NCBI GenBank assembly: GCA_002720975.1
Contig: PBIX01000094.1
Location: forward strand, 1 to 60,697
Direction: 5' to 3'
Source of the DNA: Planctomycetota bacterium
GTDB taxonomy: Bacteria; Planctomycetota; UBA1135; GCA-002686595
DNA: 60,697 nucleotides
Under the pieces are notes generated by a model. It was given only the letters and a program-made list of their open reading frames with translations, did not search any database and was not told where the DNA came from. Shown piece by piece: positions 42,300 through 51,245 of this stretch (positions within the stretch are counted from its first letter, which is position 1; each line of letters begins with the position of its first letter). A program made the translations under genes and the position numbers.

Positions 42300-43594
42300 C
42301 CATCATCCAACGCCCTCTCCTCGCCTCAGCCCTCCAAGCCGGTCTCTTCGTCTTCCTGGGCCTGGGCGGACGAACGGCATGGTCGGCTCCCGCGACCCAG
42401 GAGGCCTTCGCCCTGCACAGCTTCGAGCGCCATCACCTGTCGGACGTGTACTTCGCCGAAGGTGTCGCCGTGGGGGATATCGATGGAGACGGTGTGCAGG
42501 ACGTGACCTCGGGACCGCTCTGGTTCAAGGGTCCCGGCTTCGAACTTGGCGGGGAGATTCGACCCGCGGTCCCCCAGGACCGCGCGCGCTATACGGACCA
42601 CTTCTTCTCATGGGTGTATGACGTCAACGCGGATGGGCACGCCGACGTGCTGGCCGTTGGCTTCCCGGGCACTCCCGGTCACGTGTATGTGAACCCCGGC
42701 CCGGACCACCTGGACCAACACTGGAAGAAGCACGCGATCCTGAACAGCGTTGCCAACGAGTCCCCACAGTTCATCCAGCTGGTGGGTGATGGGACGCCGG
42801 AGCTGGTCTGCACCAACGGCGGAGCCTTTGGCTACGCGACGATCAACCCCAAGACCCCTCTGGAAGCCTGGACCTTTCACCCCATCTCGGACGTCGTGGC
42901 CCCCAAACAGTTTGGTCATGGCCTCGGCGTGGGGGACGTCGATGGCGACGGCAGGCAGGACGTCCTCAGCAAGAGTGGTTGGTACGCACAACCCGCCGAC
43001 CTGACCGGAGATCCCAAGTGGGCCTTTCACCCGGTCAACTTCGCACAGCCCGGTGGGGCGGAGATCTACGCCTACGACGTGGACGGCGACGGGGATAGTG
43101 ACGTGATCACGAGCCTCTCGGCCCACGAGTTCGGGTTGGCCTGGCACGAGCAAATCCAGGAGGACGGCGAGATTCGATTCACCAAGCACCTCATCATGGG
43201 TGCCAAGGCGGAGGAGAACCCCTACGGACTGCACTTCAGCGAGCTGCACTCGGTCGCCCTGGCGGACATGGATGGCGATGGTCTCAAGGACATCGTGACC
43301 GGCAAGACCTACTACTCACACCACGAGCAGAGCACGGACTGGGACGCCGGGGCGGTGGTCTACTGGTTCGGCTTGCAGCGCACTGCTGCGGGAGGCGTGA
43401 GCTGGGTGCCCCATCTGGCGGATGGCGACGCTGGCATCGGGCGTCAGATCGTCGTGAGCGACATCAACGCCGATGGCAAACCGGACATCGCGGTCGGGGG
43501 CATGAAGGGATGTAGCGTCCTGCTGCACGAAACCGTCGCCACCGACGCGGCGGGCTGGAGAGCAGCCCAGCCCAGACGGCGCAAGACGGACTGA
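42296..43594 (+). CDS. Secreted FG-GAP/VCBS repeat protein
   Basis: A 432-residue exported protein (signal peptide ALQAGLFVFLGLGGRTAWSA) built from FG-GAP/VCBS beta-propeller repeats. Calcium-type motifs are repeated: VGDIDGDGVQDV, VYDVNADGHADV, VGDVDGDGRQDV, AYDVDGDGDSDV, ADMDGDGLKDI and VSDINADGKPDI, seen about every 60-100 residues. Such propellers bind ligands or sugars outside the cell and are abundant in planctomycetes. It starts inside the stop of the enolase-superfamily gene. Confidence 0.9.
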   Translation: MTIIQRPLLASALQAGLFVFLGLGGRTAWSAPATQEAFALHSFERHHLSDVYFAEGVAVGDIDGDGVQDVTSGPLWFKGPGFELGGEIRPAVPQDRARYTDHFFSWVYDVNADGHADVLAVGFPGTPGHVYVNPGPDHLDQHWKKHAILNSVANESPQFIQLVGDGTPELVCTNGGAFGYATINPKTPLEAWTFHPISDVVAPKQFGHGLGVGDVDGDGRQDVLSKSGWYAQPADLTGDPKWAFHPVNFAQPGGAEIYAYDVDGDGDSDVITSLSAHEFGLAWHEQIQEDGEIRFTKHLIMGAKAEENPYGLHFSELHSVALADMDGDGLKDIVTGKTYYSHHEQSTDWDAGAVVYWFGLQRTAAGGVSWVPHLADGDAGIGRQIVVSDINADGKPDIAVGGMKGCSVLLHETVATDAAGWRAAQPRRRKTD

Positions 43595-43676
43595 CGGTTT
43601 CCCGCGCCGGACGACAGGCCCCCCGGGGGAGATTTCATCACCTGCTGGGACGCGGATCGGGCAAGCTGTGGCCACC

Positions 43677-45935
43677 ATGCGACTACTCACCTTCGCCACT
43701 GCGGTCTGCCTCTTCGTCGGTTCTCCCTGCCTGGCTCAGGATCCGCCCCTCCGCAGGCTGGAAGCTTGCCTCGTTCTCGCCGGCGAGAACCGCGGCGAAT
43801 TGGAAGCGGCTCTAGCCCAGGCACCCAAGGAGCAGCGCGAGGATCTGGAGTTCCTGATCCAGCACATGCCGCCCTCGGACCTGTCCTCTCTCTCCGCTGA
43901 GTTCCTGCTGGAACACCTGACCTACGCCCACCGCGCCTGGAACTCCAGCCCCTGGAAGGAGCGCATCTCCCGGGACCTCTTCCGCAATGAGATCCTGCCC
44001 TACGCCTCGATCAATGAGAGGCGTGACGCCTGGCGCCGGGACTTCCACGAGCGCTTCTCGCCCCTGATCGCCGGGGCCAAGAGCCCCGCCGAGGCGGCGG
44101 CCATCCTCAACCAGAAGGTCTTCCCCCTGGTGGGCGTGCGCTACTCCACGAAGCGACGCAAGGCGGATCAGAGTCCCTACGAGTCCATGGAGACCGGCTT
44201 GGCTTCCTGTACAGGTCTGTCGGTCCTGTTGATCGACGCCTGTCGTTCGGTTGGTGTGCCTGCCCGGTTCGTGGGGACGCCCCTGTGGTCGGATGGCAGC
44301 GGCAACCACTCCTGGGTCGAGATCTGGGACGACGGCTGGCACTTCACCGGGGCGGCGGAGCCCACCGGCGACGAGCTGGATCGCGCCTGGTTCACGGGGC
44401 GTGCCTCCAAGGCGATTCCCGCCGACGAGCGTCACGGGATATTCGCCGTGAGCTTCAAGCACACCACCCAGCGCTTCCCCCTGGTCTGGCGTCCCGAGGC
44501 GGACTTCGTCCATGCGGTGGACGTGACAGGGCGCTACGTGGCGGGCGATCTACCCTGGCCCGACGGGACTGTCCGAGTGCGTTTCTGCGCCACCGACGCC
44601 GATTCACGACTGGCGGCCCAGCTCACCGTTCTCGACGCAGAGGGGACACGTGTCTTCGGGGGGCAGACCCGGGACGAGAACTTCGATGCCAACGATCACC
44701 TCACGGCGTTCCTGGTCCCCGGCCGCACCTACACGTCCCAGTGGGATCTTGCGGGAGCAACCCCGAAAATCACCTTCAAGGTCGAGCGCGATGAGCAGCT
44801 TGTGGAGTTCAAGCTCGCAGCGACTGGAGGCCAAGATGATGGCCTGACCCACAAGGAAGCCAAGGCAGCTGCGGCAGAACTGTGGGCGGCTCACGCTGAG
44901 CGTATCCGCACCGAGCGCTCTGCTGAGGTCGAAGCGCGGGTCCTTGAGGTCGACGGCCAGCGCATGCCCTTTTGGTACAAGGCCTTTGGGAAGGCTCCCT
45001 CAGGCGGTCACAGCCTGTGGATCTCCATGCACGGTGGGGGCGGCGCGCCGGCTGCGGTGAACGACCAGCAGTGGGAGAACCAAAAGGGCCTGTACAGGTT
45101 GGAGGAGGGGATCTACCTCGCTCCACGGGCTCCCACGAACACCTGGAACCTGTGGCACCAGGGCCACATTGACGCCCTCTTTGATCGACTGATCGAGGAC
45201 CTGATCGTGCTCGAGGGTATCAATCCTGAACGCGTGTACCTGATGGGCTACTCCGCTGGCGGCGATGGCGTCTATCAGCTCGCGCCGCGCATGGCGGACC
45301 GCTGGGGGGCGGCGGCCATGATGGCCGGACATCCCAACGAGACCGTTCCCCACGGTCTGCGCAATCTGGCCTTCACCCTGCATATGGGTGGCAACGACGC
45401 ATTCTACGACCGTAACAAGGTGGCCGGACGCTGGCGCGACCTCCTGGCGGACTTGCACGAAGAGGATCCCGACGGCTACGAGCACTGGGTGGAGATCCAT
45501 GAGGGCAAGGGGCATTGGATGGACCGCGAAGACGCTGCGGCTCTGCCCTGGATGGCGGCCCGCTCTCGAAATCTGCGGCCCGAGAAGATCGTTTGGGTAC
45601 AGGACGACGTGACCCACCAGCGTTTCTATTGGCTGGCCGTGGATGAACCTGTCGCACGCTCGGTCGTCCTGGTGAGCCGCAAGGGCCAGGAAATTGAGAT
45701 CCTGGAGGCACAGGGTGTGCAGACCCTCGTCCTACGCCTGGACGATTCCATGCTGGATCTGGATAAACCCGTGCGGGTGTCCCAGGGGGGCGAGGTGCTA
45801 TACGAGGGTCAACCCCAGCGCCTCCGAAAGGTGTTGGCCAAGACCTTGGCGGAGCGTGGCGACCCCAAGGGGATGTTCTGCTCGGAGCTGCGCGTTCAGC
45901 TTCTCGATCCTGACGAGGCCGGGGATCAACCCTGA
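43677..45935 (+). CDS. Transglutaminase-like domain fused to an esterase-like domain
   Basis: A 752-residue exported protein (signal peptide LLTFATAVCLFVGSPCLAQ). The first third ends in a transglutaminase-like core: SCTGLSVLLIDACRSVGVPARFVG with Cys nucleophile, NHSWVEIWDDGWHFTGAAEP with His and acidic residue. A beta-rich linker follows. Residues about 440-640 form an alpha/beta-hydrolase domain like polyhydroxybutyrate depolymerase or feruloyl esterases: ISMHGGGGAPA oxyanion loop, YLMGYSAGGDGVY nucleophile elbow with Ser, and GKGHWM with His. The ATG at 43677 is preferred over a GTG three codons earlier. Probably extracellular or periplasmic; substrate unknown. Confidence 0.82.
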   Translation: MRLLTFATAVCLFVGSPCLAQDPPLRRLEACLVLAGENRGELEAALAQAPKEQREDLEFLIQHMPPSDLSSLSAEFLLEHLTYAHRAWNSSPWKERISRDLFRNEILPYASINERRDAWRRDFHERFSPLIAGAKSPAEAAAILNQKVFPLVGVRYSTKRRKADQSPYESMETGLASCTGLSVLLIDACRSVGVPARFVGTPLWSDGSGNHSWVEIWDDGWHFTGAAEPTGDELDRAWFTGRASKAIPADERHGIFAVSFKHTTQRFPLVWRPEADFVHAVDVTGRYVAGDLPWPDGTVRVRFCATDADSRLAAQLTVLDAEGTRVFGGQTRDENFDANDHLTAFLVPGRTYTSQWDLAGATPKITFKVERDEQLVEFKLAATGGQDDGLTHKEAKAAAAELWAAHAERIRTERSAEVEARVLEVDGQRMPFWYKAFGKAPSGGHSLWISMHGGGGAPAAVNDQQWENQKGLYRLEEGIYLAPRAPTNTWNLWHQGHIDALFDRLIEDLIVLEGINPERVYLMGYSAGGDGVYQLAPRMADRWGAAAMMAGHPNETVPHGLRNLAFTLHMGGNDAFYDRNKVAGRWRDLLADLHEEDPDGYEHWVEIHEGKGHWMDREDAAALPWMAARSRNLRPEKIVWVQDDVTHQRFYWLAVDEPVARSVVLVSRKGQEIEILEAQGVQTLVLRLDDSMLDLDKPVRVSQGGEVLYEGQPQRLRKVLAKTLAERGDPKGMFCSELRVQLLDPDEAGDQP

Positions 45936-45948
45936 GGGGATTCCCGAC

Positions 45949-45954
45949 TACAAT
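45949..45954 (+). promoter_or_regulatory. -10 hexamer TACAAT of the threonine dehydratase gene
   Basis: TACAAT, 35 bases before the ATG at 45989. The leader would be about 28 bases, pyrimidine-rich and without Shine-Dalgarno. Confidence 0.4.
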
Positions 45955-45988
45955 TCCGGCGGTCTGCTCCAACCGCCCCGACCCGCCC

Positions 45989-46990
45989 ATGTCCCCCGAC
46001 CTCTCCCCCTTCGATTCTCTGGACTTTGAGGCGGCTGCCGCGCGTCTTGATGGGGTTGTGGAGCGCACACCCCTGGTGCCCGTTCAGCTGCCGCCTGAAT
46101 CCGCCGACGAGCGCCTGTGCCTGCGCGCCAAGCTGGAGAACCGTCAGGTGTGCGGGGCCTTCAAGGCCCGAGGGGCCTGGAACAACATCGCCCAGCTCAC
46201 TCCCGAGGAGCGCGAACGCGGGGTCGTGACCTGCAGCTCCGGCAACCATGGCCGGGCCCTGGCGTGGGCGGCCCAGCGGGCGGGCGTCGAGGCCACCATC
46301 GTCATGCCACGCGACGCCTATCCGAACAAGATTGAAGCGTGCCGCGAACTGGGGGCACAGGTTGTGCTCAGCCGCGATCGGCTGGGCGCCGACGAGGACG
46401 CCGAAGAGCTGGCGGCCAAGGGGCTGGTGTTCATCCATCCGTACGATCGGGCCGGGACCGTGGCAGGTGCAGGCACCGTGGGCTTGGAGTTACTGCAGGA
46501 CTGGCCGGAGGTCGAAGTGGTCGTCGTGCCCGTTGGCGGTGGCGGGCTGGTGGCGGGCGTGTCCCTGTGCTTGAAACGCGCCCTGGGAGAACAGGTACGC
46601 GTGGTGGGTGTGGAGCCCGCCGGTGCGCCCTCGATGCAGCGCGGGCTCGCCGCAGGAGAGGTCGTGTCCTTGCCGGAGATCCAGACCTGCATCCAAGGAC
46701 TCTGCCCCACGAACTCGGGTGCCCTGAACATAGAGATCTGCAGCCAGACCCTGGACGACGTGTGGCTTGTGGAGGATGCGCCAGTACTGGAAGCCATGGA
46801 CTGGTGGGTCGGGCATGGCGAAGTCGTGGAGCCTGCTGGCGCAGCGACCTTGGCTGCGGTGCGCGAGGGCTTGATCCCCGAAGATTGGCTGCGGAACCGA
46901 ACGGCGGAGAATCCGCTACGCGCGGTGATCGTCGTCTCGGGCGGCAACCCGGCGCCCGAACAGCTCGAACAATCCCGGGCCCGCGCATGA
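45989..46990 (+). CDS. Threonine/serine dehydratase (PLP enzyme)
   Basis: A 333-residue type II PLP enzyme of the threonine ammonia-lyase/serine racemase family. The lysine motif is CGAFKARGAWNNI (in place of SFKxRGA), the phosphate/substrate motif SSGNHGRALAW, and the PLP phosphate-binding loop VPVGGGGLVAG. Length is that of the catabolic, non-ACT form, so not the regulated biosynthetic IlvA. It deaminates threonine or serine to 2-oxo acids in the cytoplasm. It heads a run of coupled genes, with the next start overlapping its stop. Confidence 0.9.
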   Translation: MSPDLSPFDSLDFEAAAARLDGVVERTPLVPVQLPPESADERLCLRAKLENRQVCGAFKARGAWNNIAQLTPEERERGVVTCSSGNHGRALAWAAQRAGVEATIVMPRDAYPNKIEACRELGAQVVLSRDRLGADEDAEELAAKGLVFIHPYDRAGTVAGAGTVGLELLQDWPEVEVVVVPVGGGGLVAGVSLCLKRALGEQVRVVGVEPAGAPSMQRGLAAGEVVSLPEIQTCIQGLCPTNSGALNIEICSQTLDDVWLVEDAPVLEAMDWWVGHGEVVEPAGAATLAAVREGLIPEDWLRNRTAENPLRAVIVVSGGNPAPEQLEQSRARA

Positions 46991-49182
46991 GCATCTCCCG
47001 GGTCTCACTGCTCTGCCTTCTGCTTACCGCTTGCGGGGGTGGGCCATCGGAACCAGGCGATACAGGAGCTGGCGGACCCGTTGCAAGGGACGCGAGTACT
47101 CTGATCTGGGTCGTCGTCGAAGACCTGGGGAGCGCGTATCTGGCTCCCTATGGCTACGAAGGCGGCGAGACCCCTCACCTCGATGGCCTCGCCGAAGAAG
47201 GAGTGCTGTTCACGGATCACGTCACGGCCTGCACGGGGATCAATGGCTCATTGGCCAGCCTGTTGACCGGGCGGTATGCACAAGAGCACGGCGTCGGCTC
47301 CCTGACCCATCGCGGGCAGCACGCCCTGGCCGACAGCCAGACCAGCCTGGCACGCGTCCTGGATGAGGCTGGCTGGCAGACCCTGGCCACGGTCTCCAAG
47401 CCCCAACTGGCCGCAAGCATCGCAGGCCTCGATCAGGGCTTTGAACAATGGCTGGGCCCCGGGCTGCACGAGGGAGAGCCCCGGGGTGCGGGGCAGGTGG
47501 TCCTCGGCGCAGGGCCCGAGCTGCGCCAGGCCCTGGCCGCAGACGAGCCCCTGTTCGCCCTCGTCTATCTCTCCGACACGGCCAACCTGAAGGGCACGGC
47601 CGGTGCAGCCGCGGTGCCCTTCCTGGAGCCCTACCTGGGTCCCTTCAGGGCCACTCAACCCCTTGTGGCAGCCGCGCTTGACCGGGTTCGGGAGGACCCC
47701 GCCGGTGGGGCGGCTGACCTGGAAAAGGCACTGCGACGCGGTCGGGGAACGCCTGCGCATACCGCCCTGCAACAGGCCAAGTATGACGCGGCCGTGTCAG
47801 AGGTGGACGCGGCCTTGGGTGAGTTGCTGGGCTGGATCGAGGACGCGGGCCGACTGGATCGTGCGACCGTGGTCCTGACCGCTTCGCGTGGCCCGCGCCT
47901 GCAGCCTTCCGGACCCGGAGCCCCAGCCTTCTCTCCTGAACTTGTGCGTACCCCGCTCCTCATCCGCTTTCCCGGGGGTCGACCGCAGGCACGGATCTCT
48001 TCGTTGGTGCGCAGTATCGACCTCGCGCCGAGCCTTGCTGAATCCCTGGGCTTGGACTGGTCCGCGACGAGCGGGAGGAGTTGGCTGCCCCTGTTGGAGG
48101 GCAGCGCGGACCCCACAACGGCTCTGGCCTTTTGCGAGAGCGCCGGGTTCGATCGGCGTGCGGTGTTCGATGAGCAATTCAGCGTAGAGGAGAACCGGGT
48201 GGCCGGAACCGTTATCTACCGACGCTCGGGCACGCGGGTTCTGGACCAGGAGCTGGAGGGGGAGGATGCGGCGCGCGTGGCGGGGCTACGGCGCGCCTTG
48301 TCGCAGCACCGCCAACCCGCGCAAGTCGTGATGGAGAATGGTGGCGCGGACGTGGAGGTGCGCTGGGCGTTCACCGAGGGCTTTGCGGGTCCTGCGGCCG
48401 TGGATTCGGCGGAAGGCAGCCGGTCCGCCCGCGTCTCGGGGCTCTCGGGTAAGGCCCACCTGGGTACTGGGGACTTTCGCCTCACGGCTGAAGCGAGCCG
48501 TCGCGAACTTCCGCTGCGCCTGCAAGTCATGTGGGGTGAGGGTCCTGTGCCCGGCTTGATGGTCGGCACTCGGCCCCTGTCGGCCAGCCTGTTGCCACGT
48601 CTCCCCGAGAAGGGCTCGGCTCCCTGGCCCAGGGGGGAGGACGGAAGCTGGCTCGCCGCCGATGCGCTCCTTGAACAACAGGGAGGAACGTGGTGGAAAC
48701 TGCATGTGGGTACAAAGCCGGAACAGGAGGGACAGGAGGTGACGGCCCTCGTCGCGCTCTACCCACCGCCGGCCCTGGACGAGGTGCTCAGCTTCAGCGC
48801 GGGCCAGGAGCTGGACGTGTCCCATCCGCCGGGACGAGAGGACATCGTGCTCATTCGCGGCCATGCACCGTGCGTGCTGCAGCTGGAGAAGAAGCCGAGC
48901 CAGGACTTCGGGCTGGCCGTGCAGATCGGGGGGCGCACCCTGGCAGTCGACCAGATACGTCTGCGCGACAAGTTCTTTGGGAGCTCTCATGGGATCGACC
49001 TGTACCTTCCCGATTGGGTGGCTGGAGAGACCGATGCCCTGCTGGACCCGGTCCAGGACCTACCACTACCGCGAAACACACTGCGCCTGACCCGACGCGG
49101 GCCCAACATCCCGGCTGCGGATCGGCGACCCTTGAGTGCAGAGCAACGCACGTTTGTGCGGCACCTCGGGGGTGCAGAATGA
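46987..49182 (+). CDS. Degenerate sulfatase-fold lipoprotein
   Basis: A 731-residue predicted lipoprotein (LLCLLLTACGGG; Cys16) with the shape of a sulfatase in its first 400 residues: DLGSAYLAPYGYEGGETPHLDGLAEEG, SLASLLTGRYAQEHG, and a late SWLPLLEGSAD. The nucleophile segment reads INGSL instead of C-x-P-S-R, with Ile at the nucleophile place; a nearby Cys in TACTG is three residues off. The metal-binding SDHG-GEHG region reads TASRGPRLQPSG, so both catalytic features are lost. The C-terminal 330 residues form a beta-rich region I do not recognise. Probably a surface binding or structural protein, coupled to the SPOUT methyltransferase gene (ATGA). Confidence 0.8.
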   Translation: MSISRVSLLCLLLTACGGGPSEPGDTGAGGPVARDASTLIWVVVEDLGSAYLAPYGYEGGETPHLDGLAEEGVLFTDHVTACTGINGSLASLLTGRYAQEHGVGSLTHRGQHALADSQTSLARVLDEAGWQTLATVSKPQLAASIAGLDQGFEQWLGPGLHEGEPRGAGQVVLGAGPELRQALAADEPLFALVYLSDTANLKGTAGAAAVPFLEPYLGPFRATQPLVAAALDRVREDPAGGAADLEKALRRGRGTPAHTALQQAKYDAAVSEVDAALGELLGWIEDAGRLDRATVVLTASRGPRLQPSGPGAPAFSPELVRTPLLIRFPGGRPQARISSLVRSIDLAPSLAESLGLDWSATSGRSWLPLLEGSADPTTALAFCESAGFDRRAVFDEQFSVEENRVAGTVIYRRSGTRVLDQELEGEDAARVAGLRRALSQHRQPAQVVMENGGADVEVRWAFTEGFAGPAAVDSAEGSRSARVSGLSGKAHLGTGDFRLTAEASRRELPLRLQVMWGEGPVPGLMVGTRPLSASLLPRLPEKGSAPWPRGEDGSWLAADALLEQQGGTWWKLHVGTKPEQEGQEVTALVALYPPPALDEVLSFSAGQELDVSHPPGREDIVLIRGHAPCVLQLEKKPSQDFGLAVQIGGRTLAVDQIRLRDKFFGSSHGIDLYLPDWVAGETDALLDPVQDLPLPRNTLRLTRRGPNIPAADRRPLSAEQRTFVRHLGGAE

Positions 49183-50018
49183 AACGTGTGATTCTGTGCC
49201 GCCCGGAAGGGCCGCGAAACGTGGGAACAATCCTGCGTGCGGCAGAGAACTTCGGACCTGCAGAGCTGTGGATCGTCTCCCCTGCGCGCCCGAGTCTCCT
49301 GGTGCACCCGGACTTCGAGCAGATGTCGCATGGTGCCGAGGTGGCCCGCGATGCCATCGTCGTTGTGGATGACCTGCGCGAAGCCCTGGCTGGCGTGCAC
49401 CACTCCATCGGCTTCACAGGTCGTGTCCGGGGGCGGCGCAAGCGAGAGGATTGGCGCCGACTCGTCCCCGCCTGTCTTCCCATTGGATCCAGCGCCGACC
49501 AGCGCCTGGCCCTGGTCTTCGGCAACGAGGTCACGGGCCTTACCTCGGCCGAGACCGATCTATGCAATGAGCTGGCCCACATGAGGACGAGTGCCGAGCA
49601 CACCTCCTTGAACCTGGGGATGTGTGTCGGCATTGCCCTGGCAGATCTTTTTACCGGGACCAAGGTGCACGTTCGCGAACCCGGCGGGTCCATGCTCGAT
49701 GGGGAGGGGCGCGAGTTCCTGAAGGCGCGCCTGCGGGAGGTTTTTGCCGAGGGCGTGGTCCGTCCGGGAACCGCACAGCAGGACGTGGAGGAGATGATTG
49801 AGCGTGTGTTCTCCCGCGCGGCCCTGCTCAACAAGGACGCCCGTGCCTGGCACCTGATTCTCAAGACCCTCGGGTCAGACATGAGCCCCCGGGATCTGGA
49901 CCTGACCCTGCACGAGAAGGGTGGCCGGCGACGCGAGGCCATGGCGCGGCGAGGCCGAGGGGGAGCGGCTGACGCAGAAGGGCCAGAGGGGACTTCGCCA
50001 GATCAGGAGAAGGAGTAG
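49179..50018 (+). CDS. SPOUT tRNA/rRNA methyltransferase, TrmJ-like
   Basis: A 279-residue SAM-dependent RNA ribose methyltransferase of the SpoU/TrmH class. N-terminal substrate motif CRPEGPRNVGTILRAAENFG, and knot motifs FGNEVTGLTSAE and HTSLNLGMCVGIALADLF, are typical of TrmJ-type enzymes that 2'-O-methylate tRNA position 32. The helical C-terminal segment EMIERVFSRAALLNKDA also resembles TrmJ. A basic tail of about 25 residues may bind RNA. It begins within the stop of the upstream gene. Confidence 0.88.
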   Translation: MKRVILCRPEGPRNVGTILRAAENFGPAELWIVSPARPSLLVHPDFEQMSHGAEVARDAIVVVDDLREALAGVHHSIGFTGRVRGRRKREDWRRLVPACLPIGSSADQRLALVFGNEVTGLTSAETDLCNELAHMRTSAEHTSLNLGMCVGIALADLFTGTKVHVREPGGSMLDGEGREFLKARLREVFAEGVVRPGTAQQDVEEMIERVFSRAALLNKDARAWHLILKTLGSDMSPRDLDLTLHEKGGRRREAMARRGRGGAADAEGPEGTSPDQEKE

Positions 50019-50021
50019 ACT
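50016..50021 (+). promoter_or_regulatory. -10 hexamer TAGACT built on an upstream stop codon
   Basis: TAGACT begins with the TAG stop of the methyltransferase gene and ends nine bases before the ATG at 50031. It may give the following genes their own leaderless transcript. Confidence 0.35.
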
Positions 50022-50030
50022 GACGCCGGA

Positions 50031-50603
50031 ATGGTCCACCTCAATCGCATCTACACCCGTTCTGGAGATGATGGCAGCACCGGCCTGGGTGGGGGAGAAC
50101 GTGTCCCCAAGCACCACTTGCGTGTGGAGGCCTACGGGACGGTCGAGGAGACCTCGAGCGCCATCGGGGTGGTGCTCGCTGACGCAGATGCCCATGCTTC
50201 AGCCGAGTGGTTGCGCGCCATCCAGAACGATCTCTTCGACGTGGGTTCCGATCTGTGCCGGCCGGGTAGTTCCGAAGAAGACGGTCGACTCGATGCCTCC
50301 TATACCGCCCGTCTTGAGGGCTGGATCGACGGGGTCAATGCCGGTCTCGAGCCTCTTGAGACCTTTGTCCTGCCCGGCGGGACCACCAGCGCCGCAAACC
50401 TACATCTGGCCCGCACCATCTGCCGGCGCGCCGAACGCTGTGTGACTGCACTTGTGGGAATGGAGGACGAGGGTGCGGTAAACCCAGAGGTCGTGCGCTA
50501 CCTCAACCGACTCTCCGACCTCCTGTTCGTCATGGCGCGTGCCGCCAACTCCGGTGGTGCCGATGACGTACTCTGGCAACCTGGTTCCGGGAAGCCTAGC
50601 TGA
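50031..50603 (+). CDS. Cob(I)alamin adenosyltransferase, PduO type
   Basis: A 190-residue ATP:cob(I)alamin adenosyltransferase that makes adenosylcobalamin. The N-terminal ATP-binding signature IYTRSGDDGSTGL is intact, followed by EAYGTVEETSSAIG and the C-terminal RAERCVTAL and YLNRLSDLLFVMARAAN, all typical of PduO/MMAB family trimers. Cytoplasmic. No other cobalamin gene is nearby. The next gene starts three bases after its stop, and a TAGACT hexamer precedes it. Confidence 0.94.
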   Translation: MVHLNRIYTRSGDDGSTGLGGGERVPKHHLRVEAYGTVEETSSAIGVVLADADAHASAEWLRAIQNDLFDVGSDLCRPGSSEEDGRLDASYTARLEGWIDGVNAGLEPLETFVLPGGTTSAANLHLARTICRRAERCVTALVGMEDEGAVNPEVVRYLNRLSDLLFVMARAANSGGADDVLWQPGSGKPS

Positions 50604-50606
50604 GCC

Positions 50607-51245
50607 GTGTTGCGTCTGGATTGGAAGACACCTGCATCGTGGGCTGATGCTGTACTGAGCGACCCGCTCGCACTGCTGAGCGACCATGCCCACTGCGAGT
50701 TGAAGGCTGCCAGCGCGATCCAGTCACTGATCGTGACGTATCCTGATCGGCTGGCTTTGGTTCAGGAGTTGGGGCCCGTGGCGGTGGAGGAGATGCAACA
50801 CTTCAACCAGGTCGTTGGTGTGCTCGTCGGTAGAGGGCACACCTTGCGGGCAGCACGGCCCAGCCCCTATGCGGAAGGTCTCGGGAAGGCGGCGCGACAG
50901 GGTCGCAAGGATCTCATGCTCGATCGACTGCTTGTGGCGGGTTTGATTGAAGAGCGAAGTTTTGAGCGCTTCGAGCTGTTGGCAGAGCACACCACGGATG
51001 GGGAGTTGGAGGATCTCTACCGGGGCTTGATGGTCTCCGAGGCTCGTCATCGCCGCCTCTTCGCTCAGGTGGCCGGGAATTACTATTCGCGTGCAGAGAT
51101 TGAGACCAGAGAGCAGGAGCTCCGCGCGGCCGAGGCGCAGGTCATCCGTGTTCTGCCTTTCGATGTTCGCATGCACTCCGGTCCCGTGCCCGTGCCGGCC
51201 GACGGTGATCGGAGTTCACTGGTAGGGATAGAGGAGCCCGCTTGA
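50607..51245 (+). CDS. miaE: tRNA-(ms2io6A) hydroxylase MiaE
   Basis: A 212-residue diiron enzyme that hydroxylates the isopentenyl group on adenosine 37 of tRNA. The four helices carry iron ligands in DHAHCELKAAS, VEEMQHFNQV, EERSFERFELL and SEARHRRLF (E-x2-H pairs). GTG start three bases after the adenosyltransferase stop. Together with the upstream SPOUT methyltransferase it forms a small tRNA-modification group. Its end overlaps the next start (TTGA). Confidence 0.93.
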   Translation: MLRLDWKTPASWADAVLSDPLALLSDHAHCELKAASAIQSLIVTYPDRLALVQELGPVAVEEMQHFNQVVGVLVGRGHTLRAARPSPYAEGLGKAARQGRKDLMLDRLLVAGLIEERSFERFELLAEHTTDGELEDLYRGLMVSEARHRRLFAQVAGNYYSRAEIETREQELRAAEAQVIRVLPFDVRMHSGPVPVPADGDRSSLVGIEEPA

